Of a stretch of 9,554 nucleotides of DNA, positions 1-7,685 are shown in pieces (positions within the stretch are counted from its first letter, which is position 1; every line of letters begins with the position of its first letter). The position numbers were made by a program, and so were the translations under genes. This stretch comes from Bacteroidales bacterium (GTDB lineage: Bacteria; Bacteroidota; Bacteroidia; Bacteroidales; JAADGE01). The stretch lies in assembly GCA_029932445.1 (NCBI GenBank), contig JAOZQB010000113.1:1-9554 (forward strand), given 5' to 3'. The notes beneath the pieces are model-generated. The model was not told the DNA's origin. It did not search any database and saw only the letters and a list, made by a program, of their open reading frames with translations.

Positions 1-3000
1 ATAAAACTTCCGTCAATAATTGCAAGTTCTCCCCATGAACGAGAACTTCCCCAGTATGATTGAGCCGAAATAATTGTTTGATTTGCTTGTCCGCTTGCAT
101 CTTCAGTTGTACCGTCTCCGTTCAAATCCACCATTGCACCGTCTTCATATATGCCGTCAACAACCATTCCGTCTTCACGAATTCCGTCTTTTGTTGTTAC
201 ATCTAATATTCCTGTTTTTTGACCGACAGCTTTAGTCATACTGAAAATATCACCACCCATTCTAAAATCTATTAATGCAGATAATGAAAATCTTTTATAT
301 GTAACTGTATTTCTTATTCCGCCTATCCAATCCGGGTTAACATAACCCAAAACTTGAGGGTCTTCAGTCGTAATGGGTTTTCCGTTTTGGTCAATCAGAA
401 CATCTCCTGAAACAGAATCTCTTTTAAAAGTTGTTCCGTATATTGTACCCCATTCTTCACCGGGGAAAGCCATTAAACTTGCTTGACTTTTACTGTAATA
501 ATATGAAATTTGCAGTTGTTTTAAATTGTCAGCTAATTCAATTACCGTGTTTTTATTTGTTGACCAATTAAGAGTTACATCCCAAGAAAGATTTTGTTTT
601 TTTAGGACGGTTGCGTATAATTGTATTTCAACACCTTTATTTCGGATACTTCCTGCATTCTTCATCCAAGAACTGTAACCCGAAGAGGTAGGAACATCAA
701 CTTGAATGAGTTGATCTTTAGTAAGAGTATTATAATAAGAAAGGTCAATTCCTAATCTGTTTTCAAAAAATTTAAATTCTCCGCCAATCTCCAAACTGTT
801 TGTTTTTTCAGGTTTTAAATTTGCCGTAGGAAGTGTTGATTGTGCACTAAATAAGTTTATATCATTAAAAGTTGTTCCTACCGAATAAAAGACCGGGTTT
901 AGTTTATACGGGGAAGTTGCATTACCGACAACAGCATATCCGGCACGGATCTTCCCGTATGTGAAAGTTTTTGAAGTCAAGTTAAATGCTTCGTTTATTA
1001 TAAAACCGACATTCACGGAAGGATACCAATAATTACGATTTTCAGCGGGTAAAGTTGAACTCCAGTCACCTCTCAAAGTAAATTCAAGGAATACATAATT
1101 TTTAAATCCGAGATTCGCAGAACCGAAAACACTGTTTGTTACAGTCTTATATTTTGTAAAACTTACAACCGGTTCTCCTTCAAAATTTGATGTTGAAAAA
1201 AAGTCAGGAACAATTAAATTTGTTCCGTATGTTGTAGCAAATTGATCATAAGCTTTTCTGTAATTCCCTCCTAATGTTGAGAATAATGATAAATCATCAG
1301 AAAGATGCTTATTAATTTGTAAAAATAAATCTGCATTAGTTTCGCTTTCGAATCGGTATTGTTCCCAAAAATTACCGTTTTTAGCATTATCATACATCGG
1401 AGTCCAGTCACGAGAATATTTATGATAGATATATTTACGATGTTCGTTAAAGAAATCAGTTCCGATTCTTCCTATTATATCAATTCCGTCAAATAAATTA
1501 TAAGTAATGGAAGTATTTCCGAATACTCTGTCTCTTTCTCTTGACATTGTATTTTTGTATGCATTCCAATACGGATTCGGATGCTGAGAACCGTAAGCCA
1601 TCATCCAATTGAATGATTTTTCTTTCTGAGATCTTCCGTATAAAACAATATCATCGTAATGTTCCTTTAAATAATTCATATCAACTTGACGACCAAACCA
1701 TGAATTAAATTCTAATAAAGGATTTCTCATTGAATTTTCTTGTTGCGGTAAATTATTATTTACAAGTTTCGTGTATGTAGCATTTATGTTAACAGAAAGT
1801 TTATCTGACAGTTTGAACTCAGAATTCAGACCAATATTGGTTTTATTCTGATCTGTATTCGGTGAAGTTCCTTTTTGATTTGAATTTCCGAATGTTAATC
1901 TGAAACTTGAATTCTCATTCGCGCCGGATAATGCAATGTTATTTGTAAATGTCAGACCTCTTTCATAAAAGTCTTTAACATTATTCGGATGAGAAATCCA
2001 AGGTGTCGGGATAACATTGCCGTCTGCATCCAAAGGAGAATCCATTTGAGGAACATTTAAACCGGCATCAAGTCTTGCTCCCCAACTTTCATCTGCATCC
2101 ATTAGTCTTCCGGAGCCGTCAGTTGCCCATTTAAATCCTCTGTCATCAACAAATTCCTGATAAGTTAAATCAGAATAATTTTTTTGCCAATTATATTCAT
2201 CTGAATTCATTCCTTGTCCGTATTCATTTTGATAATTCGGCAGAATGTACATGTCACTTATTGAAACAGAAGCAGAATAATCAATTCCGAGACCTTCCTT
2301 TTTTGTTCCGCTGCCTTTTTTAGTTGTAATTAAAATTACTCCGTTTGCTGCCCTGCTTCCGTATAAAGCCGTTGCACTGGCACCTTTCAATACGGAAATA
2401 CTTTCAACATTTGCAGGATTGATATCCATAGCAGCATTTCCGAAATCCGTAGAAGTTGTACTTGAACGAGCCGATGATATTCCGTTCATTATCGGTGTCC
2501 CGTCAACAACAAAAAGAGGTTGTGTTGAACCTGTAAATGTTTTATTTCCTCTGATTGAAATGGTTGAAGAAGCTCCTACTTGTCCGGATGAAGTAATAAT
2601 TTGAGCACCTGCAATATTTCCGGATAAGGCAGAGACAACATTATCAGGATTCGATTTAGAAATATCTTTACCGCTTACATCCTGTACAGAATAACCCAGA
2701 GCTTTTTTTTCTCGCTTAATTCCCAATGCAGTAACAACAACATCATCAATTGTAATATCTGAAGATTCCAATTCAACATCAATAACTGTTCTGTTATTGA
2801 TTTCAACGGTTTTTGTTTTCATTCCGAAGTAGTTGAAAATAAGAGTTGTTCCCCCTTCAGGAACAGTTATCGTATAATTCCCTTCCGAATCCGTTAAAAC
2901 AGCAACTTCAGTAAAATTCTTTACACTGATACTTACACCGGGAATCGGATCCCCGTTTTTTGCATCAGTTACTTTACCGTTTACATTTATTTGTGCAGAA

Positions 3001-3050
3001 GCAAAAAATCCTGAACAAATAATAGCAATTAACAAGGTCAATTTTTTCAT
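1..3050 (-). CDS. SusC/RagA-family TonB-linked outer-membrane protein, C-terminus beyond the window
   Basis: This is the outer-membrane beta-barrel half of a SusC/SusD-type nutrient importer, driven by TonB. The frame is open for 1016 codons from ATG 3050 and leaves the window without a stop. I checked the C-terminal part codon by codon and saw no break. Residues 1-19 are a signal peptide (MKKLTLLIAIICSGFFASA, then Q). Residues 22-95 form the carboxypeptidase-regulatory-like domain (NGKVTDAKNGDPIPGVSISV). VVVTALGIKREKKALGYSVQ at 104-123 and the plug domain follow (SIRGN, FVVDGTPI). Late family motifs are present: PEDTEE-like asparagine and acidic segments are not needed, but KIRAGYAVVGNA, GEEWGTIYG and NPDWIGGIRNTVTYK are clear. 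Reading stops at GELAIIDGSF, so only roughly the last 50-100 residues should be missing. The gene starts 67 bases after the epimerase stop. No SusD partner is visible; it would be expected to the left. The substrate cannot be read from the sequence. Confidence 0.96.
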   Translation of the reverse strand, partial: MKKLTLLIAIICSGFFASAQINVNGKVTDAKNGDPIPGVSISVKNFTEVAVLTDSEGNYTITVPEGGTTLIFNYFGMKTKTVEINNRTVIDVELESSDITIDDVVVTALGIKREKKALGYSVQDVSGKDISKSNPDNVVSALSGNIAGAQIITSSGQVGASSTISIRGNKTFTGSTQPLFVVDGTPIMNGISSARSSTTSTDFGNAAMDINPANVESISVLKGASATALYGSRAANGVILITTKKGSGTKKEGLGIDYSASVSISDMYILPNYQNEYGQGMNSDEYNWQKNYSDLTYQEFVDDRGFKWATDGSGRLMDADESWGARLDAGLNVPQMDSPLDADGNVIPTPWISHPNNVKDFYERGLTFTNNIALSGANENSSFRLTFGNSNQKGTSPNTDQNKTNIGLNSEFKLSDKLSVNINATYTKLVNNNLPQQENSMRNPLLEFNSWFGRQVDMNYLKEHYDDIVLYGRSQKEKSFNWMMAYGSQHPNPYWNAYKNTMSRERDRVFGNTSITYNLFDGIDIIGRIGTDFFNEHRKYIYHKYSRDWTPMYDNAKNGNFWEQYRFESETNADLFLQINKHLSDDLSLFSTLGGNYRKAYDQFATTYGTNLIVPDFFSTSNFEGEPVVSFTKYKTVTNSVFGSANLGFKNYVFLEFTLRGDWSSTLPAENRNYWYPSVNVGFIINEAFNLTSKTFTYGKIRAGYAVVGNATSPYKLNPVFYSVGTTFNDINLFSAQSTLPTANLKPEKTNSLEIGGEFKFFENRLGIDLSYYNTLTKDQLIQVDVPTSSGYSSWMKNAGSIRNKGVEIQLYATVLKKQNLSWDVTLNWSTNKNTVIELADNLKQLQISYYYSKSQASLMAFPGEEWGTIYGTTFKRDSVSGDVLIDQNGKPITTEDPQVLGYVNPDWIGGIRNTVTYKRFSLSALIDFRMGGDIFSMTKAVGQKTGILDVTTKDGIREDGMVVDGIYEDGAMVDLNGDGTTEDASGQANQTIISAQSYWGSSRSWGELAIIDGSF

Positions 3051-3095
3051 AATTATTACATTTTAATTTAACAATATTAATTTGTTTTATTATGT

Positions 3096-3111
3096 CTCTG
3101 TTGAAACAGAG
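3096..3111. repeat. short perfect hairpin between epimerase gene and susC-like gene
   Basis: CTCTGTT and AACAGAG form an inverted repeat with only two bases between the arms; in practice this is a 5-6 bp stem with a 4-6 base loop. It lies seven bases beyond the epimerase stop and 46 bases before the SusC start. No T-tract follows on either strand, so it is not a standard intrinsic terminator. It could be an RNA-processing or mRNA-stability element between two co-transcribed genes. No TAnnTTTG promoter box is visible in this 67-base gap. Confidence 0.35.
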
Positions 3112-3117
3112 TAGAAA

Positions 3118-4245
3118 TTACAACTTTCGAATTCCGATTCCGGGTAAATTATTTAAAGTAATTTTTCCGTCAATTACTTTTACACCTTCATAAACATCAT
3201 TACTTATCAATAAATTTCCGTCTAAATCTGCCCAATCAACCAATGGGGATAACTGAGCAGCAGCTGAAACTGCACATGAAGTTTCCGTCATACATCCCAT
3301 CATTACTTTCATTTCTAATGCTTTTGCAACCGTAATCATTTTATGTGCCTCTCTTAAGCCCGTACTTTTCATTAATTTTATGTTTATTCCGGAGTAAACA
3401 CCTTTAAATTTTGCAACATCAGATAATCTTTGAAAAGCTTCATCTGCCATTGTCGGTAACGGACTGTTTTGTGTCAACCATGCCATGTCATCAATATTTT
3501 CTTTGGGTAAAGGTTGTTCAATAAAAATTACGCCTTTTTCTTTAAGCCAATGAATCATATCCAAAGCGTTTTCTTTATTCTTCCAACCTTGATTAACGTC
3601 AACATATAGCGGAACATTTGTAATGTCTCTTACGGCATTAATCATTTCTTTATCATTTCCGCGACCGAGTTTTACTTTTAAAACTTTAAATCCTTTTGCT
3701 TCTTTCGTTTTCGTTCTTACAACATCCGGTTTATCAATTCCGATTGTAAAAGATGTTACGGGTGTTTTATCAGGATTTAAACCCCATAATTTATACAGCG
3801 GTTGGTTCACAATTTTTCCGATTAAATCGTGAAGAGCAATATCTACGGAAGCTTTTGCAGCACGATTTTTTTTATCAACAGAATCTACATAAGTTAAAAT
3901 ATCATCAATTCTGAACGGATCGTTAAATTGTGACAGATTTACTTTTGAAAGAAAACTTGTAACACTTTTATGAGATTCTCCGAGATAAGGCGGCATTGAT
4001 GCTTCACCGTAGCCGATAATTCCGTCATATTCTAATTCTGTTAAAACAACGGGTGTTGTATCTCTCGAATATTCAGCAACCGTAAAAGTATGTTTCAATT
4101 GTAATTCGTATGTTCTGAATGTTAGTTTCAATTTTTTTGATTTTATCGGTTTCATAATTGATGCGATTGCAATATTTGGTAATATTGTTGTTCCGGCAGT
4201 TACTGCTGAAACAGTTTTAATGAAATTTCGTCTGCTTAAATTCAT
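3118..4245 (-). CDS. Tat-exported dipeptide epimerase (enolase superfamily, L-Ala-D/L-Glu epimerase type)
   Basis: The 375-residue protein is an enolase-superfamily (muconate-lactonizing) enzyme predicted to interconvert L-Ala-D-Glu and L-Ala-L-Glu, a step in salvage of murein peptides. Catalytic residues expected for the family are in place: the K190-V-K192 pair, metal ligands D216 (YVDVN), E243 (FIEQP) and D268 (MADEA), and the opposing lysine K290 (NIKLMK). D340-L-D342, followed by G, matches the DxD that binds the dipeptide amino group in dipeptide epimerases. This argues for that subfamily over other muconate-lactonizing-type enzymes. The N-terminus is a good twin-arginine signal (SRRNFIK at 4-10, hydrophobic stretch, AIA at 26-28 as likely cleavage site), so the folded enzyme should be periplasmic. 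Characterised homologues in Bacillus and E. coli are cytosolic. The start overlaps the stop of the NlpC/P60 gene by ATGA, implying translational coupling. The exact dipeptide preference is inferred. Confidence 0.92.
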   Translation of the reverse strand: MNLSRRNFIKTVSAVTAGTTILPNIAIASIMKPIKSKKLKLTFRTYELQLKHTFTVAEYSRDTTPVVLTELEYDGIIGYGEASMPPYLGESHKSVTSFLSKVNLSQFNDPFRIDDILTYVDSVDKKNRAAKASVDIALHDLIGKIVNQPLYKLWGLNPDKTPVTSFTIGIDKPDVVRTKTKEAKGFKVLKVKLGRGNDKEMINAVRDITNVPLYVDVNQGWKNKENALDMIHWLKEKGVIFIEQPLPKENIDDMAWLTQNSPLPTMADEAFQRLSDVAKFKGVYSGINIKLMKSTGLREAHKMITVAKALEMKVMMGCMTETSCAVSAAAQLSPLVDWADLDGNLLISNDVYEGVKVIDGKITLNNLPGIGIRKL

Positions 4246-5462
4246 TTTTTTCGGTTCGGTATAATCGTTTTATAAAATTTATTATCTGTTATTTTTTCTA
4301 TTGATTCTGTTCCGACGTTCCCTATTATTCTTATTGCTTTTTTAAAGGTATCACGATATTCCGGATTAAAGTTTTTTCTTGTTGAATCCATACTGTTTAT
4401 TTTCACCTTCCCGGAAGCATGAATAAATTCGGTATCTCCGATATACATACCTACATGTGTAATTTTTTTTGATTTTTCTTTATCTCCCAAGTAACTGATA
4501 TCAGTAAAAAAAAGCAAATCACCGGCTGAAAGATTTTTAAATTTAAATTTATTTGTCATCTCGGTTCCGTATTTTATTTGCTGAGATGCATCACGTTGCA
4601 GAATAACTCCGTTCATAAAATAAATCGCAGAAGTAAATCCGCTGCAATCAATTGCTTTTGATGAAAGACCTCCCCATAAATACGGAATTCCGTAAAACTT
4701 TTTAGCCGTATTGACCAAATTCTTACCTTCGGGAATTCGATTAAAAACTGTCATCATCTTATCAACTTCTTTTTTTAACACATACGCTTCTCTGCCGTCA
4801 GGATATTGTACTTTAAAGAAATTATTGATTGTATCAGTAACCGATAAAATACAACCTATTACTAAATCTGAAATAACTTGTGAATTTTCATCAGGTTCTG
4901 AATAACTGCTGCCCTGTTGCTTTTTGTATATTATTTTATTTTTTTGTTTAAGTTTGCTAAGTTGCTCTTTATTAAAAAAAATAATGTCATCTTCATTAAT
5001 CCAACCGATATATCTGTTTGGAGTTTGTATTAAATACCAATTTCTTTCTTTTTTATAAACTTTAACCGGCGTACCCAAAAATGCTTGATTTACAAGCTCG
5101 GAACTGTGTTTTGCTTTCTTTCTGATACTGGCAACTGAATTATTTACTATTGCATGTACGGTTCTTTCTTGTTCTTTTTCAGGTAATATTTTTATTTTTA
5201 ATAAAACATCGGGATATTTTTTTGTCAAAATTTCTTTCAATTGATCGGCAGCCGTTTTATTTTCTAATTCTGCCGAAATAACCAAAGTATCATTGGCAAT
5301 ATCTGTTGTTACATTCCATAAAGTTATACGTTTATCCGGGGCATAAATATTTTTCAAAGAATCAATATTTGTATTAATCTCTTCTTTTAGTTTTTCATTA
5401 TTTTTCATTGTACATGAACCAAAAATCATTAATAAAGCAAAAATAATCGAGATATTTTTCAT
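4242..5462 (-). CDS. SH3b-NlpC/P60 lipoprotein, probable gamma-D-glutamyl-diaminopimelate endopeptidase (YkfC-like)
   Basis: This 406-residue cysteine peptidase is predicted to cut murein stem peptides between gamma-D-Glu and the diamino acid. It has a lipoprotein signal with the lipobox FGSC and lipidated Cys17. Residues about 45-95 are a small alpha/beta segment. A first bacterial SH3 domain lies at about 103-162 (HAIVNNSVASIRKKA to GWINEDD), and a second SH3-like segment at about 176-235. The catalytic NlpC/P60 domain occupies about 245-385. The catalytic cysteine is C273 in IDCSGF, preceded by YLWGG. The histidine is H336 in ITHVGMYIG, and H348 in FIHASG is the usual third residue. The two-SH3b plus NlpC layout matches the YkfC group, which acts on peptides with a free N-terminal L-Ala. 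Its stop overlaps the start of the dipeptide epimerase, which would use its product. Whether it faces the periplasm or the cell surface is not visible. Confidence 0.92.
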   Translation of the reverse strand: MKNISIIFALLMIFGSCTMKNNEKLKEEINTNIDSLKNIYAPDKRITLWNVTTDIANDTLVISAELENKTAADQLKEILTKKYPDVLLKIKILPEKEQERTVHAIVNNSVASIRKKAKHSSELVNQAFLGTPVKVYKKERNWYLIQTPNRYIGWINEDDIIFFNKEQLSKLKQKNKIIYKKQQGSSYSEPDENSQVISDLVIGCILSVTDTINNFFKVQYPDGREAYVLKKEVDKMMTVFNRIPEGKNLVNTAKKFYGIPYLWGGLSSKAIDCSGFTSAIYFMNGVILQRDASQQIKYGTEMTNKFKFKNLSAGDLLFFTDISYLGDKEKSKKITHVGMYIGDTEFIHASGKVKINSMDSTRKNFNPEYRDTFKKAIRIIGNVGTESIEKITDNKFYKTIIPNRKK

Positions 5463-5572
5463 CGTTTTTTATTATTCTCTAAAATTAATAATAACTGTTT
5501 TTAAAACAATATTTATTTTACTTTTATATTATGAATATTCAAATTTTATACTCAAAATTCCGTATCCCATAA

Positions 5573-6769
5573 TTAATTATTTGATTCTGATTTTAAGTGT
5601 TGCAAGATAGTATCCGAATAAATTGTTTTCGGTTTATTTCTTAAATTATACTGAGAAACCATTATTTCCCCGTATGCTCCCGCACTTCTTAATGCAATAA
5701 TATCACCGCGTTCGGTTTTAGGAAGTTCTATATCAATATCAAAACTGTCAGAAGATTCACACACGGGACCTACTATATCATATTTAATCAAATCAGTTAA
5801 ATTTTCTTGCTTTGAGAGGTTTTCAATTTTATGATGAGCACCGTATAATGCCGGTCTGATAAGATCAGTCATTCCTGCATCAAGAATTGCAAATTGTTTG
5901 TTAACACTTTTTTTAACATATAATACACGAGAAATCAAACTGCCTGTTTGTCCGATTACAGAACGACCTAATTCAAAATGAATTTCTTGTTCGGGGCGTG
6001 TATGCAGATTTTCGTTAATTATTGAAAAAAACTTCTCAAAATCTGAAATTAATTCTGACTCAGGATTCGTATAATTAATTCCTAAACCGCCTCCTAAATT
6101 TATATATTTCAATTTTATACCGTGTTTATTATATAAATTTTCTTGTATAATATTCACTTTCTTGCATAAATTGATATAAGGCTCAAAACTCGTTATTTGA
6201 GAGCCTATATGAAAATGCAAACCTATAATCTTGATATTTGAAAGTTTTTGTACTTTATCTAATACATCATCCAAAAAACTTAATGGAATACCGAATTTAT
6301 TTTCATTAAGTCCGGTAGTAAGATAATTATGAGTTACGGCATCAATATCCGGATTTAATCTTAAAAAGACCGGAACCGTCTTTTGTTTTTTTATTGCAAT
6401 TTCGTTAATTATCTCTATTTCTTCTATTGATTCGCTGTTAAATCCGAATATTGAAGAATTAATTGCAAATTCAATTTCTTTATCGGTTTTTCCGACGCCT
6501 GCAAAAACAATTTTATCAGAAGGAAAACCAATTTTAATTGCCTTTTCAATTTCATTTCCGCTTACACAATCCGCTCCGAATCCAAAATTATTAATTGTTT
6601 CAAGAATTTTATCATTTGCATTTGCTTTTAAAGCATAATGCACTTTATAGTTGTATTTAACAGCTGTAGATTTGAGGTTATTTAAACTCTTTTCAAATAA
6701 TCCCATATCATAATAATAAAAGGGAGTTTCTATTTGTGAAAATAATTTGACCAGCTCTTTATTAAACAT
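5573..6769 (-). CDS. lysA: diaminopimelate decarboxylase
   Basis: LysA performs the last step of lysine synthesis, decarboxylating meso-diaminopimelate to L-lysine with pyridoxal phosphate in the cytoplasm. The 398-residue length is normal for the family. K48 in HYALKAN is the lysine that binds the cofactor. HFHIGSQ (185-191), GGGLG (226-230) and ELGRS (266-270) form the phosphate-binding and barrel motifs of alanine-racemase-fold decarboxylases. C337-E338 (GPVCESSD) and GAYG (364-367) with Y374 are the residues contributed to the active site at the dimer interface. The ELGR form replaces the commoner EPGR. The start is supported by an AGGA Shine-Dalgarno-like sequence six bases upstream (6776-6779). 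The gene diverges from the ACT-domain gene and lies 110 bases upstream of the NlpC/P60 gene on the same strand. Readthrough into the muropeptide genes is possible because no terminator is visible in that gap. Confidence 0.97.
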   Translation of the reverse strand: MFNKELVKLFSQIETPFYYYDMGLFEKSLNNLKSTAVKYNYKVHYALKANANDKILETINNFGFGADCVSGNEIEKAIKIGFPSDKIVFAGVGKTDKEIEFAINSSIFGFNSESIEEIEIINEIAIKKQKTVPVFLRLNPDIDAVTHNYLTTGLNENKFGIPLSFLDDVLDKVQKLSNIKIIGLHFHIGSQITSFEPYINLCKKVNIIQENLYNKHGIKLKYINLGGGLGINYTNPESELISDFEKFFSIINENLHTRPEQEIHFELGRSVIGQTGSLISRVLYVKKSVNKQFAILDAGMTDLIRPALYGAHHKIENLSKQENLTDLIKYDIVGPVCESSDSFDIDIELPKTERGDIIALRSAGAYGEIMVSQYNLRNKPKTIYSDTILQHLKSESNN

Positions 6770-6835
6770 TATTTGTCCTGATAAATTAAAAGTAAATACA
6801 TTTTTTAGTTTTATTATGAAATAAAAGTATTATAA

Positions 6836-6868
6836 TTTGAATTTATAAAAAAAAATATTGTAAATTTG
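6836..6868 (+). promoter_or_regulatory. promoter of the ACT-domain gene
   Basis: TTTG at 6836-6839 and TAAATTTG at 6861-6868 are separated by 21 bases and match the Bacteroidota -33/-7 promoter pattern. Transcription would begin near 6873, leaving a leader of about 30 bases before ATG 6904. That spacing favours ATG 6904 over the TTG codon at 6886. Confidence 0.6.
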
Positions 6869-6891
6869 TACAAAAATAATACAAATTGTAT
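6858..6891. promoter_or_regulatory. operator-like cluster of TTGTA/TACAA words
   Basis: Five TTGTA or TACAA words occur in 34 bases: 6858-6862, 6866-6870, 6869-6873, 6880-6884 and 6886-6890. Four of them form two inverted repeats: the palindrome TTTGTACAAA at 6865-6874, and ATACAA-A-TTGTAT at 6879-6891. The cluster covers the -7 box and start point of the plus-strand promoter and the candidate lysA -7 box. A protein bound here could repress both directions. The region is very AT-rich, which lowers the significance of short words. Confidence 0.4.
6871..6878 (-). promoter_or_regulatory. possible lysA -7 box
   Basis: Read on the minus strand this is TATTTTTG, an exact match to the Bacteroidota -7 consensus TAnnTTTG. 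No TTTG is found 19-21 bases upstream, so support is half what it is for the divergent promoter. Transcription would start near 6866, giving a leader of about 97 bases before lysA. It lies three bases from the -7 box of the opposite promoter and within the TTGTA repeat cluster. Confidence 0.3.
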
Positions 6892-6903
6892 AAAATCATA
6901 CGG

Positions 6904-7596
6904 ATGATATCAATAGGAGAAATCGCAAAACAATTAATACAACAAACCCCTTTTCTTGAAGAAGCTTTAATTGAAGATATTATTAATATTTCTTCATTAG
7001 CTCGAAAACTAAAACCGAAAATAGAGGAAGTACTAAAAAAGAAGGTTCAAATCGGAGCGGTTATTATTGCTTTAAAAAGAGTAAAATCGAATTATCTTGA
7101 ATTACCGAATTCAGGATTAAAACAATTTGTAAATGATTTGGGTGATTTAATTGTTATATCGGGCTTAATGCATTTTACTTTCGAGAATTCGGAAACCATC
7201 GGATTAAGACAACAAGAAATGATAAAACATATCGGACAAAATCAATCATATTATTCTGTTTCAAGAGGAATATTTGAAACATCAATAGTTGTAAGTAATG
7301 CATTAGCTGATTTGATTAATGAAATTTTTAAAGATGAAAAGCAAATTTTTCAAAAAACAAATTTATCATCAATAACCATTAGTCTTCCTAAAAAACGTAC
7401 TGAAACTATCGGATTTTATTTTTACATTCTTAAAAATCTGTCATTAAGAAAAATTAATATTGAAGAATTAATTTCAACGACAAACGAATTTACTATAATC
7501 GTAAAGAACAATGATATAGACCGCGCATTTTCAATTCTCATGAATATAAAAAATTCTGAAATATCGTTTCAATCAAACATATTGGGGAATACTTGA
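6904..7596 (+). CDS. ACT-domain protein resembling the aspartokinase regulatory region, no kinase domain
   Basis: This 230-residue cytoplasmic protein has no signal peptide and no membrane segment. The clearest part is residues about 154-215: a strand (SSITISLP), TIGFYFYILKNLSL, then KINIEELISTTNEFTIIV and a final helix (DRAFSILMNI). This is the pattern of an ACT domain as found at the end of aspartokinases. Residues about 80-143 could be a first, more diverged ACT unit (DLIVISGLMHFTF and YYSVSRGIFETSIVV). The first 65 residues are helical and charged (ISSLARKLKPKIEEVLKKK) and could be a helix-turn-helix-type module, but that is a guess. ACT domains usually bind amino acids. Its position back to back with lysA suggests a role in sensing lysine or aspartate-family amino acids. 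An in-frame TTG at 6886 would add six residues; ATG 6904 is preferred because it is a standard start and suits the promoter. I do not recognise a named family. Confidence 0.8.
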   Translation: MISIGEIAKQLIQQTPFLEEALIEDIINISSLARKLKPKIEEVLKKKVQIGAVIIALKRVKSNYLELPNSGLKQFVNDLGDLIVISGLMHFTFENSETIGLRQQEMIKHIGQNQSYYSVSRGIFETSIVVSNALADLINEIFKDEKQIFQKTNLSSITISLPKKRTETIGFYFYILKNLSLRKINIEELISTTNEFTIIVKNNDIDRAFSILMNIKNSEISFQSNILGNT

Positions 7597-7642
7597 AATT
7601 GACGAATATTAAGGATTTGTAAATATTGATAAGATTTCGAAA

Positions 7643-7678
7643 AAAAAGCCTTCCGAATCTTCCGATTCAAAAGGCTTT
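7643..7678. terminator. bidirectional hairpin terminator between the ACT gene and tRNA-Pro
   Basis: AAAGCCTT at 7645-7652 pairs with AAGGCTTT at 7671-7678. GAATC at 7655-7659 pairs with GATTC at 7664-7668 around a TTCC loop, and a CC/AA internal loop lies between the two stems. On the minus strand the stem is followed by a run of eight T, so it is a strong intrinsic terminator for the tRNA gene, eight bases after its end. On the plus strand it is followed by only a short T-rich tail and may stop transcripts of the ACT-domain gene less efficiently. Confidence 0.8.
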
Positions 7679-7685
7679 AATTCTG

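Noticed and set aside
2419..2604. Plus-strand open frame of 61 codons
   Set aside because: Lies wholly inside the SusC-like gene on the opposite strand, with no promoter, ribosome site or recognisable domain.
1..3050. Possible frameshift in the SusC-like gene
   Set aside because: Family motifs from signal peptide to the late barrel all appear in one frame, and I saw no in-frame stop in the segments read codon by codon.
3096..3111. Hairpin as intrinsic terminator of the epimerase gene
   Set aside because: No T-tract follows on the minus strand, so it does not fit an intrinsic terminator; kept only as a hairpin.
3623..3832. Plus-strand open frame of 69 codons
   Set aside because: Antisense shadow of the well-supported epimerase gene.
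4711..4905. Plus-strand open frame of 64 codons
   Set aside because: Antisense shadow of the NlpC/P60 gene.
5496..5541. Inverted repeats TGTTTT-T-AAAACA (5496-5508) and TGAATATTCA (5532-5541) between lysA and the NlpC gene
   Set aside because: Short, A/T-only or nearly so, with no promoter or T-tract association; expected by chance in such AT-rich spacer DNA.
6886..6903. TTG at 6886 as start of the ACT-domain gene
   Set aside because: The extra six residues have no support, ATG 6904 is a standard start, and the predicted transcription start leaves only about 13 bases before the TTG.
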